DNA of 64,000 nt from Chaenocephalus aceratus (GCA_023974075.1 CM043790.1:17375883-17439882), one strand, 5' to 3'. Counted from the stretch's first letter, positions 41,961 through 56,534 are shown. A program made the numbers and translations. Notes: generated by a model from the letters alone, not told the origin.

Positions 41961-42713
41961 AGTGGAACATGTCCAAAAGTCTCAAAGCCCAAAGTGTTAA
42001 GAGAATGTCTACGAAAGATATTCAGATTAATATCATTTTTGCATGAAAGATGACTTTAGTGTGTGATCGAATATCAAATTAGTGGTTATGTTATCCATTA
42101 GTAGGCCAATCATTTAAACTGGAACTCCCAGCAGCTAAGATGAACGATAGAGCTTTAAAACGGTCCTTGTAGTTGAGGTTCAGACTTCATTCTTAGACAT
42201 GTGACTGGATTTGACTCCCCCTTAGCGCATTTAGTAGTTTTGAGCTATTGATCATATCACATGATCTTTATCTGCACTTCAGATGGAGTTTTCCCAGTTG
42301 TAAGGGAATTTATTTATTTGCACTTGTTTAGAGCACTTCAAAAAACGACTTGTTGGCTGCAAAGCAAAGTCTTTAAACTGAGTTATTATACAGTGTAGCT
42401 GTTAGCATGTGTTGTGCCTCTTGCATAGCTGGAGGAAAAAGAAAAAGGTTACTGAAGGCTACCCTTCTTCCCAGAAATGTAATAAACCTCAAAAAGGAGA
42501 AGAATGTGGCTTTTCCTGGGAGGAATATGATAACCTTGGCACGGAGGTAAGGACACAAACACACTAAACTTCTGATCTCCCAACTGCAGATAAAATTCAG
42601 AACATTTCTGAACCAAACCAAAACATTACGAACTGATTAGAGCTCCAGTGTAACACAACACACACAGCGCAGCACAGAGCTCACAAGTCAAGAGACAACT
42701 CAGGTGTGAGATT

Positions 42714-42725
42714 GCCACCTGCTGG
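42714..42725 (-). promoter_or_regulatory. CTCF-like core motif
   Basis: The minus strand reads CCAGCAGGTGGC, a perfect match to the CTCF core CCASYAGRKGGC. Near matches (11 of 12) occur near 20766, 45747, 59706 and 60769. Binding is not shown by sequence alone. Confidence 0.35.
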
Positions 42726-42729
42726 CGCA

Positions 42730-45700
42730 AAATGTTTCCGAGTACATGAAAATGAAATCAAATTATTTTAAAACCTGGAGAACAGCAAATAGACGCTGAA
42801 GACAGGATTAAAAAGGTTTCGGTGTGCGACTTATAAGAAAGCTGAGAGTAGACTACATCTCTACGAACATTAACCACCTTTGGAAAAAGCTTCTCACTCC
42901 AACTTAAAGGAACTTAAAGCTAGACTGAGTTTTCCATTCCAGGTTTTATAACAAGGGTGTGGATTCTGTGTGTCAGCGTGTGCGTGGGCTCTTTTGTGAC
43001 ACTTGACACCGAGCCAGCACGATGCTGACGCTATAGACCAGCATTCTTTGAAGAAAAACTTAACGAGTCCCTTTCCACTAATACTCTGGCTGAGTATCAG
43101 AAAAAGCATACAGAAAAGCAAAGTGTGAAACATTAAAATGTACATTAAGCAAAAGACTATTAAACAGTGAAACCACTGAGTGTGGAGAGGTGAGGTGAGG
43201 GGGTGAAGCTGTGGTAAAACATGTGCTTTAATGTTTGCTCAGGAGCACAAGAGGCAGTCTGTGTGCAGGGAGGAGAGAATAACATGGAGGGGGCTGGATG
43301 GAGGAGAAAGACCTTCATGGAACACAGGTAAAGATGGAGGGAAAAAGCATTTGGATAGCGCCTATGTTTTCACAGGATGCATATTACTCTGAGTGTGATG
43401 GGGTAGGTCACGGGGAACAGAGTTGTCTTTAATGGTCCTAAGGAAAAACAAAAAAAACAGATTCCAAAAATGGTCCGAGTGGAAGATGCCTCGGTTAAAG
43501 AAGCTGAAGTGCAATGTCAGAGTCATTACCTAAGTCTTACTGACATGGGACAGAACCACCGGATACAAAGACAGACACTGCAAGTTACCCTTAACAGAAA
43601 AGAATGTTCTAGAAATAAGGAGGGAGTGGGTATCATGCTCAGTTTGGGAGGCTCCCTGCTCCATGGCTGTGCATGCCCGCCCTGACGCAGCTCATTAACC
43701 CCTAAGTGAGGACATTTAGTCCCAGATGTCCTGCCGAGGGGAATGTGGACGTGACCTGCACAGCTTCCCAGAACAAACTCACACATAGCTTAATGTAAAG
43801 AATGTTCTTTAACACGGTCTAAGCTGAGTAATCGGTGCTGATGGCCCGACAAACCGAACGGCACTACAGTGAGTGACTGATTGATGTAGAGCGGTTTGTT
43901 TCTGCCCCAGTGGCCGTGTCGACATATTTTGCACATCACATTCAAACGGAGCGTGAACGATGAAAACGATGAAATGAGGTAAGTATTTGAAAAATGCTTA
44001 ACATATTTTTCATTAGATAAGGACAGGTATGGCACAGGCATCACGGCGAGGAGAACCCTTCGAAGCAGCCACCACGTCGTCAGCATGGACGGTAACTATT
44101 TAAAAAGCAGCTGATAAGATCAGCACGCTTCCTAAAGAGCACAAGTCAAATCACATTAGTGCGCTTCTTGACACACGCAAATCCGTTTCTAGGTATGTTA
44201 CATAACTGGAGCAGCGAGGCCGCATTCTGCCGGGCCGTGAGATGCAAACAATAACAGGCAGAGAGGAGGGATGAAAGGAGAGGTTTAGGGGACCCCTTTC
44301 CCAGGAGACATGTCTCGTTTCCTGTATCAGCAGACGGTGCAGCTGCATCAGACTGTCTGGCATGTGAGCGGAGCCACGTTGTGTTTGGGTTGTTATTTCG
44401 CCCAGTTTGCTCTTTGACCCTGAGAACATGGAACCGAGTGACGTGGTCTGAACTCGCTGAGCTGGAGCTACTGACGAATTGTAAACACGGCATGCTGTTA
44501 TCTTTAAATAATATTCTACAAAACAGTATCTTTTGTAAATGTAGTATAACCGTTTTCAATGCGTCACTGCACTTTCATATATTTTGACACTTTTATTTGA
44601 AATCAGTATTTGGGTCTTTCAATGGTTTTCATTTCAATATTTAGGCTACTTTTTTTTCTTTTCTTTAATGAATTGTGACAAATTGTGCAGGTATACAAAC
44701 ATAAATGACAAAGATACATTTTCTTGCAAAGTAATATTGTTTGTGGGATAACAGGAACATTGACACAGTTAAAAGGAAAAACCACAATATCAAAGAGGGC
44801 AGTTTGAATAAAAACTGAAATGTATAACCTTTTTTAAGGTATTATTTATTGTATTAGACTGCTGTAAAAACACTTAAGAGAAAGAAACCTAGTTGAATTA
44901 CTATGTTCTTGAGTAAAATTAGAACCAATGTGGTTTCCTTAACGATGCAACGTAATATATTCCTCATCTCCTTGTCGACCTTCCTCCATTGTGAAGTATC
45001 CTTTGAGTCTCTCTGTGAATGACGTGGTCTTCTGAGAAAGCACTCATGTCCGTGCAGCATCTCATTAACAGTGTTTCCCGCAGATGTGAGTGTGCGAACA
45101 TTATGTGTCCGTCAGCTCGAGAGCGTTTTGTACAGTAGCCATTATCTCAGGAGCTCGTCGCTCCAGTCGCCGCGGCAGCAGAGAGACCGATCGGCTTTCA
45201 AAAACATCAAACTCACGTCTGCTGCTCTGCTTATCACAACAACCGCGTGGTCAGAGAGAACAAGGACACTTCCACAGAAGAGTACAGCCAGTATCGAGGT
45301 TCACAGGGGGCCTGATTACAAATGTGAATCATATACACTCACGTAAATTGTCTTTTACCATATTTAAAAAGCACCATAGTGCATTCTGTAGTCTTCAAAT
45401 AGTTATTTTTGATTTATAGAGGAATCACTGTGATCGTGTTTTTGTCTTTACATCAATCAAAAACAGACAGTCACATCTTAGAAAGGACAAACAAAACCTT
45501 CTTTAGTGTTCTGTGGGAGTGCAAAAAAGAAAAGAAAAACATAAAAGACGGAAAACTAAATGAGCTTCCTGATGACTAGACGAGATCTTGCCACCATCTG
45601 ATAGAAGACGAAACTCTGGTCCATTGTGTGAGTCTGATGAACACCGAGTGGGTGAAGGCGTAGGAAGTGGATTGGGCAAAGAGGTGAAGACAAGCATGCG

Positions 45701-47410
45701 ACTGATTAACAAACCAAAAATCAAGCTGGTGGAAAATATGAGCCAGTCAGCGCCCCCTGCAGGAAGCTCTGGTGAGCACGCCTCTGTGTGCATGTCAGCC
45801 TCTAACCAGCTTATGGGTTTACCTACGGTAACGTGGCCGTGTGGCACGAAGCAACACCTCCTCTGAGAGGAAGTCTGATCTCCCAGAGGAGGACACTTCA
45901 CCATCAGCACCTCCCATGGACCCGTAGCAACAATAACACTGGTTCCAAACAACAGCAGCTCAACAACACCAGGTCCTGATGGTTAGCCCACAGCGGTTTC
46001 CATCACACCGAGCAAAACAACACATGCCACTTTTTTTCACAATACATGCGTTCCAGCCAAAGACCTGTTTTCCTGTAATCAGCCACAGCAGGAGAGCATG
46101 CTGGGATATATCAGCAACAGTCCCCAGAGGCCAATCAGGAGGAACAACACAGTGTGTGTGTGTGGGTGGGTTTGTCAGAGGGTGTTTTAGGTAAGACGCA
46201 GTGACTGCATCATGTGTCTCTGAGTCGGGCCACGACAGAAAAGAGGAAGGGGCCGGCCCAGGAAGGCCTTCGAGACAAAGAGAAGAGGCAGCCAATGTTA
46301 TGGCAATTCCAGACAAAGCTTTAGGGCATTGCTGAGATGACAGTGAGACCACAGTTTTACACGGCGCCTTTGTCAGAGACGGGCATGGCAACATCCTCAA
46401 TCACACATGGCACCGAACAAAAAGCATGCCTGCCGTGTACAGATGGTGCATCAATGAGCGAGGGAAGGAAGTGGGCGTAGGCAGCTGCTGTCGGAGCCGG
46501 TGAATGGGAACATGAGAGCGAGGCGGACAGAAAGGAGACACAAGAGAGGTCAAATCAATATGTCCTTGGAGCAGTGGGAGCAGGGATGTGTGTGTGCCTC
46601 TCTGCTTACGTCAGTTCATTAATGAGCACTGACGGCCACATGTGTCTCTGCCCTTCAGAGCTGGATCACTTCCGTTGGTAAATGATGAGCAGGAACGATC
46701 TCATCTGACCCTTTGACTGAGCAGATGAGGTCAGTGGTTCTATGAAGTTTAGTGTGTGTGTCCGCATCATTGGGAGTGAGGTGTTAACAAGCCTCTGATT
46801 GGCTTACGAGACTAACTAGCTCCCATGTGGGAAGATTAGTCTATGCAGTGACATCATAGTGACATCATCCCAAAGGGGGGATGAGGGGTGTTTCAAAAAC
46901 AGTGTGCACATCTGTCGACAACACAAAGACAAATCAAAAACAGTTTAAAAAAAGACACAGGCAGAAATCTGAGCGGCTCCATTGATACATAAAGGGCATT
47001 TGAGGTTATTCCTTGTGTACTGGCCGGCCTGTTCTGCAAGTGAACATAAGGTCAAGGTTTTAGGTTTATTTACAAATTAAAAAAATGGTACCTCAGAACA
47101 TGCTGTGGTCAGCAATCTGCAGCTTCCCTTCTCACTCCGGAGCAGCCTCTTCCCTACAGCTACTCTGATTACATATAGTCTCACGAAAGGAGCTCAATGT
47201 GTGTGAATCTGAACAACGAGATGCAGCTGTGCTTTTAAGGTGTGAAATGAGACAATCTGTTCAAAATACAGTTGAATTTCTGGAGGCAATTTTCCTTGTC
47301 TTTCGCTCCGGTCTTCCCTTGGTTGCAGCACTACGTCAGATGGTGGATAATTGAAACAAATGAGGGGGCATGGCTGCCAAAGGCACTGCAGCACAGAGGC
47401 AGTTACACAA
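42730..47410. other. Non-coding stretch, nothing recognised
   Basis: Apart from the CTCF-like match near 45747, no gene, RNA or classified repeat could be supported here on either strand. Confidence 0.4.
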
Positions 47411-47420
47411 CGATGCAGGC

Positions 47421-47459
47421 AAGTTTATATATGTGTGTGACACACACATATATAAACTT
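47421..47459. repeat. Perfect 39-bp palindrome
   Basis: The 19-base arm AAGTTTATATATGTGTGTG is followed by one base (A) and then its exact reverse complement. This can extrude a cruciform or fold as an RNA hairpin. It probably arose from AT/GT simple sequence. Confidence 0.95.
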
Positions 47460-50193
47460 CTCGGACTAAAGCATACACACAGCCGAGAAGGGCAGCGAAT
47501 AAGGAAGGCCTACTCTCCAGTCTCCACCGCCTTCTCTGTTCAATTCGGCTGCACCAGACCCCCCCCCCCCTTCCCTCTCACTCTCGCCTGGGACAAACTT
47601 TGACAAACAGGAAGTGAGGCGCCCAGGCACTTCCCGTCTCCCTTTAAAATGGTCCTCTTGTTCCCAGAGGCAGCACGGAGAAGCCATGGTCTGCAGCAAC
47701 AACTGCTACGAATTATTTCTCTGCCACCTTTCCACACATTTTAAAAATGTGATACTCAATTCTGTCTAACATTTTCCCTGCCACCTAACCAACCTACAAA
47801 CAGAGCCAGACACAAGTAATCCATTATCCAGATGCCAAGATGGCCACCAAGCAGCTGTTGTTGTCCATGCTTACAGGGCACCTGCCGCGTCACAAACAAT
47901 GTTCACTTTACTGCGCTGCACTTAATATGTGTCTGCTCAGCACTGATTAGTGTTCTAATCAGGAATTGCGTCCGAGTGTGCTATGGTTAGCTTTTCTTTC
48001 TGAACATGTCAACCTAATTATGGTTGTTTCAATAGCAAAGGAGATGCAAAGACGTCCTGTGTTGTTTTTATTTAAGCGTGAGCATTAAAGCAAGTGCTGA
48101 CGGGGAGGATCTAAATGCGGAGGTGAGGTTAGTGCAAGGCCATCGCTTCCTTCATATCCTGAGCCAGCAGGACGAGGCTGCTCCTAAAACACATTCACAG
48201 TGTCAGTGTTATGTAACTGGCCCGATGTGTGAGGTCTGCTCTCTGCAGGGACTCGAGGGCAGGTGACAATAGAGCAGGACAATCAGTTCAGTATAGACTG
48301 ACAGGCTGCTTATATCCTATGTGCCCTCTATAGGAGGGAGCAAACTAAAAGGCACACTGGGCAGGGTGTACCAGTTCTTCTTTGTGATTAAAGAAGTTAA
48401 AAAAGTAATTCAAGCCACAATCTGGGTAAGGAAAGATGGACATTTTCTAACCTGTGCTCATCTTGGAGCAGCCATTTTCTTCATGTTGAGTTATAGGGCT
48501 TTTCTACTAGTTGATTGTGGACTGCATATTTATTACCTTGACCAAGGAGGTTTTGAGTTGGTTTGTTTTGTTTGTTTGTCAGTAGGATTACTTAAAAACG
48601 TAGTATGAGCCAAGGAAGAAGCCACTACATCTTGACGTGGATCTGAATCACAGGGCGGATACACAAATTAATTAACTATCCTTCACATTGCAAAATAAGG
48701 CATTGGGCCTTGACGCGTCTCTTTGCAAGTGCCCCTCTGGTTTAGGTCTAGTATGAGTGGAGTAGTGTATGATAGGGGTTATAGAAACAATAACCGATAA
48801 GTTTACAATATTTTTCTTAGTTTTCTTCTATGAAATCTATTTAAAATTAAAGGGTGCATCTTGCTGTTCACTTAAAAGTCTAACCAAAATGACAAAGCAG
48901 CTTATACAGTGCAACAGCCACAGCGAATATCGCCATCCAATTCCTCCAGGCAAGGCTTTTAATGATTCAACCCAACTTTCCCCAAAGACTTCGATTCTAT
49001 TGAGTCCCATCTGAGTGACGGGGCAGTCTCACAAGGAGGGGAGTCTGCCGGGCTGAGGGGGGGCAGTGTGGGGTGTGTTGGTGGAGAATGGCGTCCTTGT
49101 TGAGCTGCTTGCCACAGCTCTGTGGAGAAACCAGGCCTGCCAAAGATAGCCTAATGAGAGACACATGGAAAACAGTAAGGCCCACTCTGCTAATACAACA
49201 CACACAGTATGATGGCACACTCAGAACTATTGTTCCACACCACACATTATAAAACCAACTGATCCACTGACAGCAAACACACCACCCTTTGTACTGTGAT
49301 GGAGTCTCCAAGTCTAAGTGCAACATGTTAACAGCAATATCATACAGAAACGTTTATCCTCGTAACAAAGAGGGACATCGGATTTTCTGTGTCATGATGA
49401 AATTCCGTATGGAGAAATGACTGCAGCAGATGCTGACGTTATTGAAGGCGTTGGAAACAGGGAAAAAAGGCATCAAATTGATTAAATCTGAATGAGAACT
49501 TGAGCCTCGGGACTGTTGTGTTAGACGAGGCCTTTGTTAGAAAAGACTTTTGAGTGGACTTCATTTATTTGACAGAATTACCTTTTTATAGAAAACTTGG
49601 AAGAACATGGCATATTAGCACAAATATGAAAAATTTGCTTCAAATGAATGCTGAATTATTTCATATGGTGTGTTTACATGCCTGTGATTAGAAAATGCTT
49701 CATGACATCTTTGTTTATAAGAGTATAGGCACACATCAGTCAACCATACTATAGTAAATTACAGAGATTCTATCCTCTCCATACCTATGCAATTTTAGAC
49801 AGAAATGCTTGTCTCTCAAAATGACTGAAATCACCTAGTAATAAACATTAACACGTTGCTGCTGTAAAACTTTACATGCAAAAATGGCCATGGCTGAGAA
49901 AGGGAGGCCACACAACTTATTTAATTGTACGTCATACGATGACAGACCGTTTATCTGCTCCATTCTGAACAGCATGATGTTTGATGGAGTGCTGGCAGCA
50001 GTCTCTGCTCCACACAATGCTACTGCTGGAAGCTGGAACACCAGAGCCCCGGAGACGGAGAAATGGCCCGGGCGGAGGTCAACGAGGACCTGCTTGGATG
50101 GGTGTGCCTCCAAAAACACACATCAATCAAGCCATACAGCATCATCGCCAAGCCGCCTGATTGGCTGTCGGAGACACCAAGGGAGAGGAAATG

Positions 50194-50203
50194 CTAAAAA
50201 TAG
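50194..50203 (+). promoter_or_regulatory. MEF2-type motif
   Basis: CTAAAAATAG matches the MEF2 consensus exactly. It lies in a gene-free stretch with unusually few stop codons on the plus strand (49884-50246). Functional relevance is unproven. Confidence 0.25.
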
Positions 50204-53200
50204 ACGTGACGGCCCATTTTGGCTTAATGAGCCCATGAGACATTAGTGCGCTGTCCAGGTCCCACCCTGTCTTGGTCATGACTGGGGGAGAAAAGAACCT
50301 AAGTGCTCTTGGCAAAAGCCCCTGCCTTCACAAGGCTTCTGTGTGTGTACTTCAATGAGGCCTACAGTATAACACATGTTTAGCCTCACACATACATACA
50401 CACAAGCGGCAGGCTGTTATTCATACTAAGAGTAGCAGTGAAGTGTAAACAGAGTTCTGTATCACGGCAAGGCCTAATGTAATCCAGCTGTGCTGCTGTG
50501 TGTGTGTGTGTCTGTGCTAAAGCTACAATTTCACCCCCGCCATTAAAAGGCTCCTAAGAGAGCTCAAAGCTATATTTAGGTTTTATACAGCAGTTAAGGC
50601 AGGCTAAGGCTGGTTAACCCTACAGCCACACAAAAGGGGAACCAGATCCTCTCTGCTCCGACTGACAGAGAGCCGAACCTAAATCATCTTCCTCTTGAAC
50701 TCAAGCACAACAAGCAGCTCTGCAACATGACGTTGTTGCAGGTAGGACCAAGAGACGGGCAATCCAGTTGGTAATGGCCAGGAAAAAATAGCACATTCTG
50801 ATAAGCCAATGCTGCGCAAACAACCAAAACAGAAAAAATGAAATGGCAGCTCCCTGCCCTTTTGGAACACTGTGTCCAAACAAACAGTGCAGCACAACCA
50901 AAGGGGCACACGGGAGGACGAGAGGAAAAGTTGGCCAAGCTGACGGATTCGCTGACTTTGGGCTGCATGCCATTTCACTCCAACCACTCTTTATCTTCTC
51001 TCCTAACAAACACTGAAACCGGCAACATATAACCCTGTTAAATCAGCTACAGCAGGATGACTATGTGCCATCACTGTCCCTCTGCCCTCCCTCCCTCCCT
51101 CCCTCCCTCCCACAAGGAAAGATACCCCTTGTGTCTGACCACAGCAGAATCTCTGCCTGCTACAGCAGCACTGTCCTCAAATGTCTCCGACAAAACCGCA
51201 GCAGCATAACAGAGAGACTGAATGTGGCAGGAGAGGAGGAGAGGAGGGGAGGGGAGGGGAGAGGGGGTCAGATGGAGAAGTTAATCAAGGTCTGACAATG
51301 TGAGTTAAAGAATGCAGACAGCCACAAAAAACGACAACAATCAACAACAACAGTAAAGAGGACGGAAAGGTCATGAAGGGATACAAAAAAAAAATAAGAG
51401 TAACAGTGACTTGGATAAGTACCGATAGAAGAAGCAGTCGCAGCACACTAGAACCCCCATCGAGTCGGTGGTGTAGCAGAGCCGGGGTGAGGAGGCTACG
51501 ACCGACCCGCAGCTCCCTTCCTGCCTGTCACCTCCCCCGTTCCTCTCGTGCAAACTTGGCTACAGGTGCAGCAGCTCCGGCATAGCACCTTGTGTGATCG
51601 GACAGCAACGGCCTCTAGCTTTAACGCAGGTCATGCATGACGGACGGACGGACGGAGGGAGGATGCAGACGGGCCACTCCGGAAGTGAGGCAAGCAGACG
51701 CGCAGAAATACACTTTCAAAACAAAATCACATTCACAAAACCGGGTACGCTGCTCCGAGCGTGTTTCTCTTTCTCTCCCTCCTTTCCAACTACTGCAACT
51801 GCCTGCCTCACTTTCACACTCTTGCACTTCTCTCTCTCTTTCTCTCTCCCTCCCTCCCTCCCTCTCTCTCTCTCTCTCTCTCTCGTTCCCTTGCTGGCTC
51901 CCACTTGAAAGGCGGGAAGATTAGCTTGTCCCATAAACAAACTGCTGACTGCTGGACAGCACAGGGTGGACTGCAGCGGGGAGAGCGAGCGAGCGAGCGA
52001 CAGAGAGGAGGGAGGCAGCAATCTCAGCCATCTGTATACATCCTAACCATCTCCACCCATGCGCACACAGACCAAACACACGATCGGTTGGCTAAATCCG
52101 AGTCGGAGTCAAATCCTGTCGGACGTCTCTGGAAAGTTAATCATTGCAGCAAGTTGACAGCCCCTTCATGCATTTGCACGTGACGTGATACGCAGCTAAA
52201 TCATAACAGCACTGTCAGTCAACACTGCACACGTGTGTAGGCATGCGGCACAGGACGCACACGTATACAGTTACCATGACCGTTCATTCACACAAACGAT
52301 GCAGAGGTACGGGAGGGGAGGGGCTAGTGCGCAAGTAAGCCCACGTGAAGCCAGCCAATCACTGCAGAGTGCTTGTGTTGTGGTTTGGCCACACAAGGTG
52401 AAGGACACTCTGGGCCTCATTACATCTCTCCCCTTTCTTCCCTGCATCACTTCATAAGAGCAATCACTTTATGTTGCCATTGGCTGTTCACTTGCTTCCA
52501 TGTTCATCAAAACACACACTTTGAGAAAGGACTGCAGCAAGGTCTAAGATCGAAGGATTAGCCGACCATGACAGAGGGAGCCGCTGACGCTCAATGTCAA
52601 ACGCTGCTTCCCAAGAGGAAACACATCACTGCAGCAAAACAGACGGAGACAACAGAGGCAGAGGCAGAAGACGGTAGCTGTGCAGCGAAGCACTTCTCGT
52701 CAAAGAGCTCCTGAACAGTGCCACGGGTTAACAGAAGCCAGAGTGAGAGGATCTGTTCACCTAACCCTGCTGAACAACACAGCTTCTCCTCCCTCTGCTG
52801 ATCTTCTCTTCTTTTTCAAATATAAGATGACAAAGACGGACTGCAGCTGCCCGGCAAAGCACTTTTACACCGCATGACGTCATCCCTCCTCCAACACCTC
52901 CTCCTCCTCCTTAGAAGCCTTTCCCCAGGAGCTGCAGCTACCAGGCCTCCTTTTTCACTGTTTAATGACCTCATCCCTCTCACCTGCACGCACGCACACA
53001 CACACACACGGGATAGTAACACACACTTGTCTTGCACACACTTCCTTAGTGAAAACAGAGAAGGGGTGGGTATAACAGCCGATAACATCGCATGTTCAGC
53101 TGTGTGATGAAGTGGGTGTTTGGCACTCATTAGTTCTCCTTTGTGTTTCAGTACCTAAAAGTCAGAGTCAGGATATGGGTTTTGTGTGTGTGTCAAGTGC

Positions 53201-54239
53201 AGCGGATGGCCATATGCCCTGGAACAACGAAAAGGGGAAAAGGAGTGCCACAGGGAAAGTGTAAGAAGTGAAACTGCCATTAAATTAACTGTCACCTTCA
53301 ACAATATGAGAAAAGCTTTCGTGGGTCGACTTGTGTTGTGTACTTCCTCCAAACTGTTGGCCCTTATCACAGGATCCAGACAAAACAATAAAAAGCAAGA
53401 CATCCGCTTAATTCAAGAAGGCAGACAGAACAAAGAAAGAATGCTTCTTATAAACTTGTGACTTGGAGAGATAACAAAAAGAGGAGGGGGAGAGGGAGAG
53501 ACTGAACCACTGGGCAGGGGAAAGACCCAACTCGTGACCGGGTTTAAAAACGCCAGGACATGAATAGAGGCCGTTGCATCATGTCAAGGGAAAGTGAGTT
53601 AGGGGTAAGAGGAATACACACAGTGAGCATCATTCACACAAACGCATATAAAGTTGCTAGGCGATGGGAAGGCAAGAAGGGAGTATTTCTCTAGAGAGGA
53701 AGGAAAGAGAGAAAGATAAAAAGGGAGGGAGAGGAGAGATCATTTTTGCCGTTTTCCATAATGGAATAGAGGAAACAAAAGAGTTAGAGGCCCCCCCCCC
53801 CCCCCCTTAAAGCAAGACAGACAGGTTTCTCCTGATCAAGCCTCACAGACTGAACTACACGTGGGCACACTGAAATCAGGGGACCCTTGAGAGGAATAGA
53901 CATTATATCATCAATGTTTGAGTAGACATGAGCAAGTGCATTTTTCTAAACTGAACAACCATACTGTCTTTTTTTCAATTTCACTTAGATGTTTCATCAG
54001 ATGCAGCCTCAAACGACCTCAATATAGATATATTATGGAGGCAATAAAAAGTCGGCATTCTTAAAAAGTTGTACGACATTAAAAAAGAGTCACTATGAGC
54101 ACCATTGTGCGGAAACAACACAGACAAAGTGAAGTGATGTATGAGCTGAGCATATCACAGATGTGCACCCCTCCCTCCTGCCCATATGGATAACACATGA
54201 TCAAGTTACCGTCGCGCACATTTACAGCAGTTCTCTTAC
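50204..54239. other. Non-coding stretch with simple repeats
   Basis: It includes CCCT tracts (51082-51112), GACGGACG (51639-51656), a CT/CCCT tract (51827-51885) and a GAGC tandem (51981-52000). No coding exon is recognised. Confidence 0.45.
51827..51885 (+). repeat. (CT)n/(CCCT)n polypyrimidine tract
   Basis: About 60 bases of CT and CCCT repeats in a pyrimidine-rich region; such tracts can adopt H-DNA. Confidence 0.9.
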
Positions 54240-54277
54240 CTATTTAGCGTATAGGACCCGTTCCTTTTAAACCTCAT
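54240..54277 (-). CDS. mob2: Candidate distal alternative first exon of mob2
   Basis: On the minus strand ATG at 54277 opens MRFKRNGSYTLN and ends AG followed by GTAAGA, a near-perfect donor. The exon ends in the same phase (AG|G, Arg) required by the mob2 second exon at 27310, so splicing would give MRFKRNGSYTLNR joined to KSKAKPNGKK. The surroundings (54280-54560) are CpG-rich like a promoter. Known vertebrate MOB2 genes have alternative first exons. There is no homology support for this peptide from memory, and the 27-kb intron is unproven. Confidence 0.4.
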
Positions 54278-54559
54278 CCTGGACGACAGGAAACGGATGA
54301 AGAAATCCAGAATTGACGGCGTTTCAGCTTTTTGTCGCACCCTGAAAGCTAACACACCCCGCCGCGTCTCTGTGAGCTCTGCACGGCTGCAGGACGAACA
54401 AACACACACCGAACAATACGGAGTCGCAGTCCTCTCTCACTCCTCAAGCGCCTTTCTCTCTCTATCGTTTCTTCCCAGACCTCCTCCTCCTCCTTCCCCC
54501 CTCGGTTTAGTTTCCGTGGGGCAGGGTTAACGGCGTTTCGATTCAAACAATAAGAGCTC

Positions 54560-56530
54560 GTATCGGTGGCGAAGTGATGTTAAAAATAAAATCTCGTGAT
54601 ATTAACGGAGTCTGGTCGAGGCTGGGTCGGCTTTGTGTGCACTGCCTCGCTGACGTAAACCACCGCTTTTTTCTCCAGGAAAAACACACCAAATGAAACT
54701 TGAACCATTTATTTCAAAACGTCCACATCTACACCCACTCTTCCGGCTCGGTTTGGCGGGATAAAACCGAACAAAAACAACGTCGACATTGAAAAAAAAG
54801 ATAAATGTACAAGCTAAATGGTTATCGACGCGAGGCAGCTTCCTCCTTCTCCCCATTCACGGTCTCGAGGAGGCTCTTGTTCCTATCTGAGCAACTATAT
54901 ACACACACACACACACACATTTATATTCCTCCATATGCTGAACACAAACCAGACTCCACCAACACAGCTCTTGTCACCACCTGAACAGTGAGAGATGGAT
55001 TTAAAGCTAGGAATAGGGCTGAGGATCCATTAATGCCATTTAAACCCAAAGACGCACCTTTAAGTACCGTGTCATTCTAATGGACACACCAAGTCCACTT
55101 TACAGCTCATTATACAGGAGGTTGGTAAACATGCTTCAACTTTTAACTTTACATTCATTAAACATACCACTGGATTAAAGTAGAGAGGATTATATAAAAG
55201 TGGATTAAATAAGGGACAAATAAGGGCTTCCAGGAAAGTATTCTTCACTTCATTCCAATAGATAAGAAATAGTTGTACAGATGGTTATTTGCCTTGCAAT
55301 ACTGATACAACTATCTTTCTATCTCTGTCACTATTGCACCAACAAACTCTTGACCTCTTACCAGGTGCTGCTGTGAGGACAATGAGAAGCTACCAGTAAC
55401 AATTAACCAACATGGCAGACTGGCTGGTTAGTAATAGCGGCGCTTTGCAGCATTTTCAGCATCCTCTCTGGCAAACACAATGAGAACTGACAATAAAATG
55501 AGCTGCAGGAATGTAAAAATGTAGGAAATATTTAAAGTGACTTTGAGCAGACACAGAGGTGACACTTGAAGGACTTTACAATGATGAAGTGTGATCTTTA
55601 ACGCTGCACCCAGACACCTCCCGACTCAAACATGCCCCCGGGGAAGAGAGCTTGTTGCCCCAGTGGATCTTAACACCACTGTGTGTGTTTACACAAGCTA
55701 CAGCTCAGGTAAGAAGCTCTTGTTTTGTACATTTTTTATTTTTATGGATTAAAAAAATGTAAGAGTTGGAGAAGAAAAAAAGACGAATGGATGGGGAGAA
55801 AGAGAGAGTGGGAATATGTTGAGGGCCAGACCACAAAGACTGAAAAATGGAAAGACCAGATGTGCTTTTCTTACAGCCAATTGAGGAAGCATCGAGGTGG
55901 GGAGGAAGAAATGCAACAAGAGTCCAAAACTGGTTTCAAATCCATGACTTTTATGGCTACATGTAATGTGCTTTAGTACTTAGCCTGAAATACGTTTTTA
56001 GAACTTTTATGAAGCCGTGTGGATGTGACTTGAAGCCAGAAAAAAGAATAAAGCAGCTATTTTTAGCTGAAAGCTTTGAAAGTATAAAACCTATCGATGT
56101 TTATGACAGGGATTAAATAAAGGAAAATAGCAAAAAAATCCAGCTCAAAGAATTACAACCATTCCCAATAATAACATATAATGTGTCATTAACCTTTAGG
56201 TCTGGAGGGATTCGAGTACATAATGATGAATCCAGGCAAGTGGTACGTTTAAGAGCATTCAGGGTGATTCAGGATTACATCATGGGGGTGCGGCTGTGTG
56301 TGTGATTCCTGCACTCCCGCAAAAGCACTCAGGGTCGGTTTCAACGTCTCCAAGATCGTTTATTACAAAAAGAGCAGCCTGGCACCAGAACTGCTGATCA
56401 ATGGCATCACTGCTGCTGCTCCTTCAGTCACTGCAGAGTTACACAACAGCCACTGGAGGGAGGAGAGGAGGAGGAGGCTATACGATGGCCACTCAGGACG
56501 GTTAAATGAAATCCTTGCTTCCCTCACTTG
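54560..56530. other. Non-coding stretch, nothing recognised
   Basis: It begins CpG-rich (54600-54860) and then becomes AT-rich. It has a short (CA)n at 54901-54920. No coding exon or classified repeat is supported. Confidence 0.4.
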
Positions 56531-56534
56531 TGTC

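Noticed and set aside
49884..50246. 120-codon open frame on the plus strand
   Set aside because: No family recognised; low-complexity end and no splice support. Kept only as the context for a MEF2-type motif.
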